25,644 nt of DNA from DASUZD01 sp036377055 (GTDB lineage: Bacteria; Actinomycetota; Thermoleophilia; Gaiellales; Gaiellaceae), in the NCBI GenBank assembly GCA_036377055.1, contig DASUZD010000105.1:1-25644 (forward strand), written 5' to 3'. Under the pieces are notes generated by a model. That model ran no database searches and had not been told where the DNA came from. It saw nothing but the letters and a program-made list of their open reading frames with translations. A program made the translations under genes and the position numbers. Shown here in pieces: positions 23,097 to 25,644 of the stretch (the first letter of the stretch is position 1; the number at the start of each line of letters is the position of its first letter).

Positions 23097-24826
23097 GCCT
23101 GCTGCCTCCGCAGCTGCCGCGTCTGCCGGGCGAGCGCGGCCGGCGTGGGCTCGCGCAGGAAGTCGCGCAGCCGCAGCCGGACGCCGTAGCGGTCGCGCAC
23201 CGCGCCGACGAGCCGCCCGGCGGCGAGCGAGTCGCCGCCCGCCTCGCGCAGGAGGTGAACGTCGGGAGCGGGCTCCGGGCCGCCGACGATCTCCGCCCAG
23301 AGCGCGCGGAGCTCGGCCTCGAGACCGTCGCCCGGGGCGCCCGCCGGCGCGACGTCGTCGCGCTCCCAGTCGGGCTCCGGCAGCGCCGCCCGGTCGACCT
23401 TCCGGTTCGCGCTCAGCGGCAGCTCGGGCAGGACGGTGTAGACGCGCGGGACCATGTAGTCGGGCAGGCGCTCGGCCGCGAACGCGCGCAGCTCGGCAGG
23501 CGGCGCCGGGCGCCCCGAGACGTAGTAGGCGACGAGCCGCCGCTCGCCGGCAGGGTCGCCACGCGCGACGACGACGACGCTCTCGACCGCGCTGTGCGCG
23601 AGCAGCACCGCCTCGACCTCCGCGGGCTCGACGCGCTGGCCGCGGATCTTGACCTGGTCGTCGACGCGGCCACGGTGCTCGAGCAGGCCGTCCTCTCGCC
23701 GGCAGACGAGGTCGCCGGTCTTGTAGAGCCGCCCGCCGGGATGCGGCAGGAACCGCTCGGCGGTGAGGCGCGGGTCGTCGACGTAGCCGCGCGCGAGCTC
23801 GCAGCTCGAGACGTAAAGCTCGCCGAGCTCGCTCGGCGGGACGGCCTCGAGCCGCTCGTCCAGGACGAGCGCCTCGACGTCGGGCCAGGGCCGGCCGATC
23901 GGAGGCCGGCGCCCGCGCTCCCGTTCCCCGGCCGTCGCGGAGGTGAGGCGGTCGCTCCAGGGGACGAGGCAGGTGCAGACGCCGTTCGCCTCCGCGGACC
24001 CGTAGGAGACCGCGACCTCGAACGGGAGCTCGGCCGGCGGCCACGTCCGGACGCTGTCGCTGCCCACGACCATCAGTTCGAGCGCCGCCTCCCGAGGCCA
24101 CTCGCGCAGGTAGAGGAGCTCGGCGAGCGGCATGCCGACGTACGTCTTCGTGATCTGCGCCCGCAGCAGCCACTCCTGCAGCTCGGCCGGGGACGCGACC
24201 ACCTCGGGCTCCGCGACGTGCACGCTCGCCCCGGACGCGAGGAACGGCCACAGCTCGCCGACGGCGGCCGACGACCCGGGCGGCGCGACCCAGCTCGAGC
24301 GGTCACCGGCGTGGATCCGATAGCCCTGACGGTGCGTCGCGACGCAGTGCGCGACCGAGCGGCTCGTGACACCGACGGACTTCGGCGTGCCCGTCGAGCC
24401 GGAGGTCTGGACGAGGTAGGCAAGCGTGTCGAGGTGCACGTCGACGTCGGGCGGCGCTGCGCGGCCATCGCGCGGGACGTCGGCGCCCGTCAGCGTGACG
24501 AGAGGGTCCGCGGCGGCGAGGCACCGGGCGACGCGCTCGTGCGGCCACGCCGGATCGAGCAGGATCCCGGCGGCGCCGAGCTTGTACGTCGCGAGGAAGG
24601 CCGCGAGCAGCTCGAGCGAGCGCTCCATCAGGAAGGCGACGCGCGTCTCGATCCCGACGCCTTGGGCGGCGAGAACGGCGGCGAGCTCGTTCGCCCAGGC
24701 GTCGAGCTCCGCGTACGTCAGCGAGTCGTCGCCGCGAGACGCGGCGAGCGCGTCGGGTGCGAGTCGCGCCTGCTCCTCGACGAGGCGGTGCACGGGGACG
24801 AGCAGCTCGGAAGCGACGGCGGCCAT
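23093..24826 (-). CDS. Stand-alone NRPS module A-PCP with non-canonical pocket
   Basis: 577 aa from ATG 24826. The adenylation domain has A3 TSGSTGTPKSV (Lys149; Ser150 replaces the usual Gly), A5 SYGSAEANGV (normally YGPTE), A7 YKTGD, A8 VKIRGQRVEPAEVE, and A10 LSANRKVDR with catalytic Lys476. A carrier domain with EAGGDSLAAG near 529-536 and a short tail follow. The A4 region reads PPGSSAAVGELW: by alignment the Asp that binds the alpha-amino group of amino acids (Asp235 of PheA) is Ser186. Adenylation domains without this Asp usually activate acids lacking an alpha-amino group, so this is a candidate starter unit for an aryl, keto, hydroxy or other acid. The catalytic lysine is present, so it is probably active. 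It is coupled to the Cys thioesterase; 59 bases separate it from the upstream gene. Confidence 0.92.
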   Translation of the reverse strand: MAAVASELLVPVHRLVEEQARLAPDALAASRGDDSLTYAELDAWANELAAVLAAQGVGIETRVAFLMERSLELLAAFLATYKLGAAGILLDPAWPHERVARCLAAADPLVTLTGADVPRDGRAAPPDVDVHLDTLAYLVQTSGSTGTPKSVGVTSRSVAHCVATHRQGYRIHAGDRSSWVAPPGSSAAVGELWPFLASGASVHVAEPEVVASPAELQEWLLRAQITKTYVGMPLAELLYLREWPREAALELMVVGSDSVRTWPPAELPFEVAVSYGSAEANGVCTCLVPWSDRLTSATAGERERGRRPPIGRPWPDVEALVLDERLEAVPPSELGELYVSSCELARGYVDDPRLTAERFLPHPGGRLYKTGDLVCRREDGLLEHRGRVDDQVKIRGQRVEPAEVEAVLLAHSAVESVVVVARGDPAGERRLVAYYVSGRPAPPAELRAFAAERLPDYMVPRVYTVLPELPLSANRKVDRAALPEPDWERDDVAPAGAPGDGLEAELRALWAEIVGGPEPAPDVHLLREAGGDSLAAGRLVGAVRDRYGVRLRLRDFLREPTPAALARQTRQLRRQQA

Positions 24827-24885
24827 GAGATCTCGGCGAGGATCGCGAAGCCGGTCGGCCCGTTGCAAGGAACGGGCACGAACGC

Positions 24886-25644
24886 TCAGCGGTCCGTGTC
24901 GAGGACTCGGTCGACGGCGCGCGCGAGCTCTAGGACCGCGGGCTGCCTCAGCACCGAGTAATGGCCGCCGGGGACCTCGACGACCGTGAGCGACCGCGCG
25001 AGCGGCGACCAGACCTCGGGCACGAGCTCCGACTCGGCTGGCCGAACGACGTGCACGGGCCCGTCGTAGCGCCGCGGCGCGTGCCGCTCGAACGCGCGCA
25101 GGTTCGTGGCGAAGAGCTCGTAGCGCGCGACGAGGTCGCCGACGCCGGCTCGCGCGAGCTCCGGCCGTTCGCGCGCCAGCTCGCCCAGCGCCTCCGCGAC
25201 GGGCAGCCGGGCAAGCTCGCGAGGGAGCGGCGGCGGCTCCTCGCCCATGCTGCGCGAGAGGTCGAAGAGGAACGAGCGCAGCAGCTCGTCCTGCTCAGGC
25301 TCCTCCCGGGTCGGCGGCCACGCGTCGACGAGCACGACCGGCGGGGCGGCCGCTCCCAGCTCGACGAGCCGGCACGCGATCTCGTGCGCGAGCACGCCTC
25401 CGGCCGACCAGCCCGCGAGGACGAGCGGCTCGAGGCCGTCGAGCGCGGCCGCATAGCGGCTCGCGACCGCGCCGAGGCTCCGCGGCGGCTCCGTAGCCTC
25501 GAGCCCGACGACGCGCACGCCCGCGCGAAGCGCCGCGACGAGCTCGCGGTACGCGAAGAGCCCGCCGCCGATCGGGTGCGCGAGCACGAGCGTCCCGCCC
25601 GCGCCGGCGCGGAGCGAGACGACGGCGTCGGCCGGCGAGGCTCG
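24886..25644 (-). CDS. Thioesterase domain, C-terminal end of a larger (NRPS?) protein
   Basis: The minus-strand frame is open to the window edge (SLRAGAGGTLVLAHPIGGG across 25615-25558), so the gene starts outside. The visible 252 aa are a thioesterase domain: the elbow GWSAGG supplies the Ser, an Asp is in VVLVDAWPP, and His is in PGGHYSVL near the end. SLRAG followed by LVLAHPIGGGLFAYRELV is the usual beginning of the terminal TE of an NRPS, so the missing part is probably a carrier and other NRPS domains. It would hydrolyse or cyclise the finished peptide. The stop TGA at 24886-24888 lies 59 bases before the A-PCP gene. A free-standing thioesterase is the alternative if a start lies just beyond the edge. 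Confidence 0.88.
   Translation of the reverse strand, partial: RASPADAVVSLRAGAGGTLVLAHPIGGGLFAYRELVAALRAGVRVVGLEATEPPRSLGAVASRYAAALDGLEPLVLAGWSAGGVLAHEIACRLVELGAAAPPVVLVDAWPPTREEPEQDELLRSFLFDLSRSMGEEPPPLPRELARLPVAEALGELARERPELARAGVGDLVARYELFATNLRAFERHAPRRYDGPVHVVRPAESELVPEVWSPLARSLTVVEVPGGHYSVLRQPAVLELARAVDRVLDTDR

Overview
The window is about 25.6 kb of very GC-rich DNA with dense, tightly spaced genes and frequent GTG/TTG starts. It looks like a chromosomal segment of a high-GC actinobacterium. A regulator fusing SARP, cyclase, AAA and TPR parts, together with the codon use, would fit Thermoleophilia-type soil actinobacteria, but that class assignment is a guess. I found no rRNA, tRNA or CRISPR array.

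Left part (1-4986): the 3' end of a giant SARP/class III cyclase/AAA ATPase/TPR regulator enters from outside the window. A strong hairpin terminator follows. Facing it on the minus strand is a 35-codon gene for an exported peptide (signal peptide plus about 8 residues) with a near-perfect Shine-Dalgarno. Divergent from that peptide gene is a coupled pair: a 54-aa protein and a histidine-rich membrane protein. The divergent spacer carries repeated ACCCTGA heptamers.

Centre-left (5045-9231): an NRPS of order A-PCP-C, overlapped by ATGA with an AlkZ/HTH_42-type DNA glycosylase homologue carrying the QxQ motif. Then comes an island (9230-10217) with the C-terminal relic of a transposase and an NYN-domain ribonuclease-like gene of visibly lower GC.

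Centre (10199-16876): on the minus strand, an aspartate kinase, an MFS exporter and a SAM methyltransferase. Divergent on the plus strand is a three-gene operon: an HPPD/hydroxymandelate-synthase family enzyme with HMS-like active-site substitutions, a fold-type IV aminotransferase, and a lactate/malate-dehydrogenase-like enzyme with an altered specificity residue. Together these could be a non-canonical 4-hydroxyphenylglycine route.

Right part (17061-25644): a minus-strand operon, in transcription order: a protein ending in a thioesterase domain (continues beyond the window), a stand-alone A-PCP lacking the amino-acid-anchoring Asp, a type II thioesterase with Cys instead of Ser, an FkbM methyltransferase, a cytochrome P450, and a C-A-PCP NRPS. 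In the last, the A domain reads as phenylalanine and the C domain has lost its catalytic His (HQxxxDE).

The NRPS, precursor, tailoring, export and possible resistance genes read as one biosynthetic gene cluster. It would make a short aryl-containing peptide by an unusual split assembly line, possibly a DNA-damaging product. The cluster is cut by the right edge of the window.
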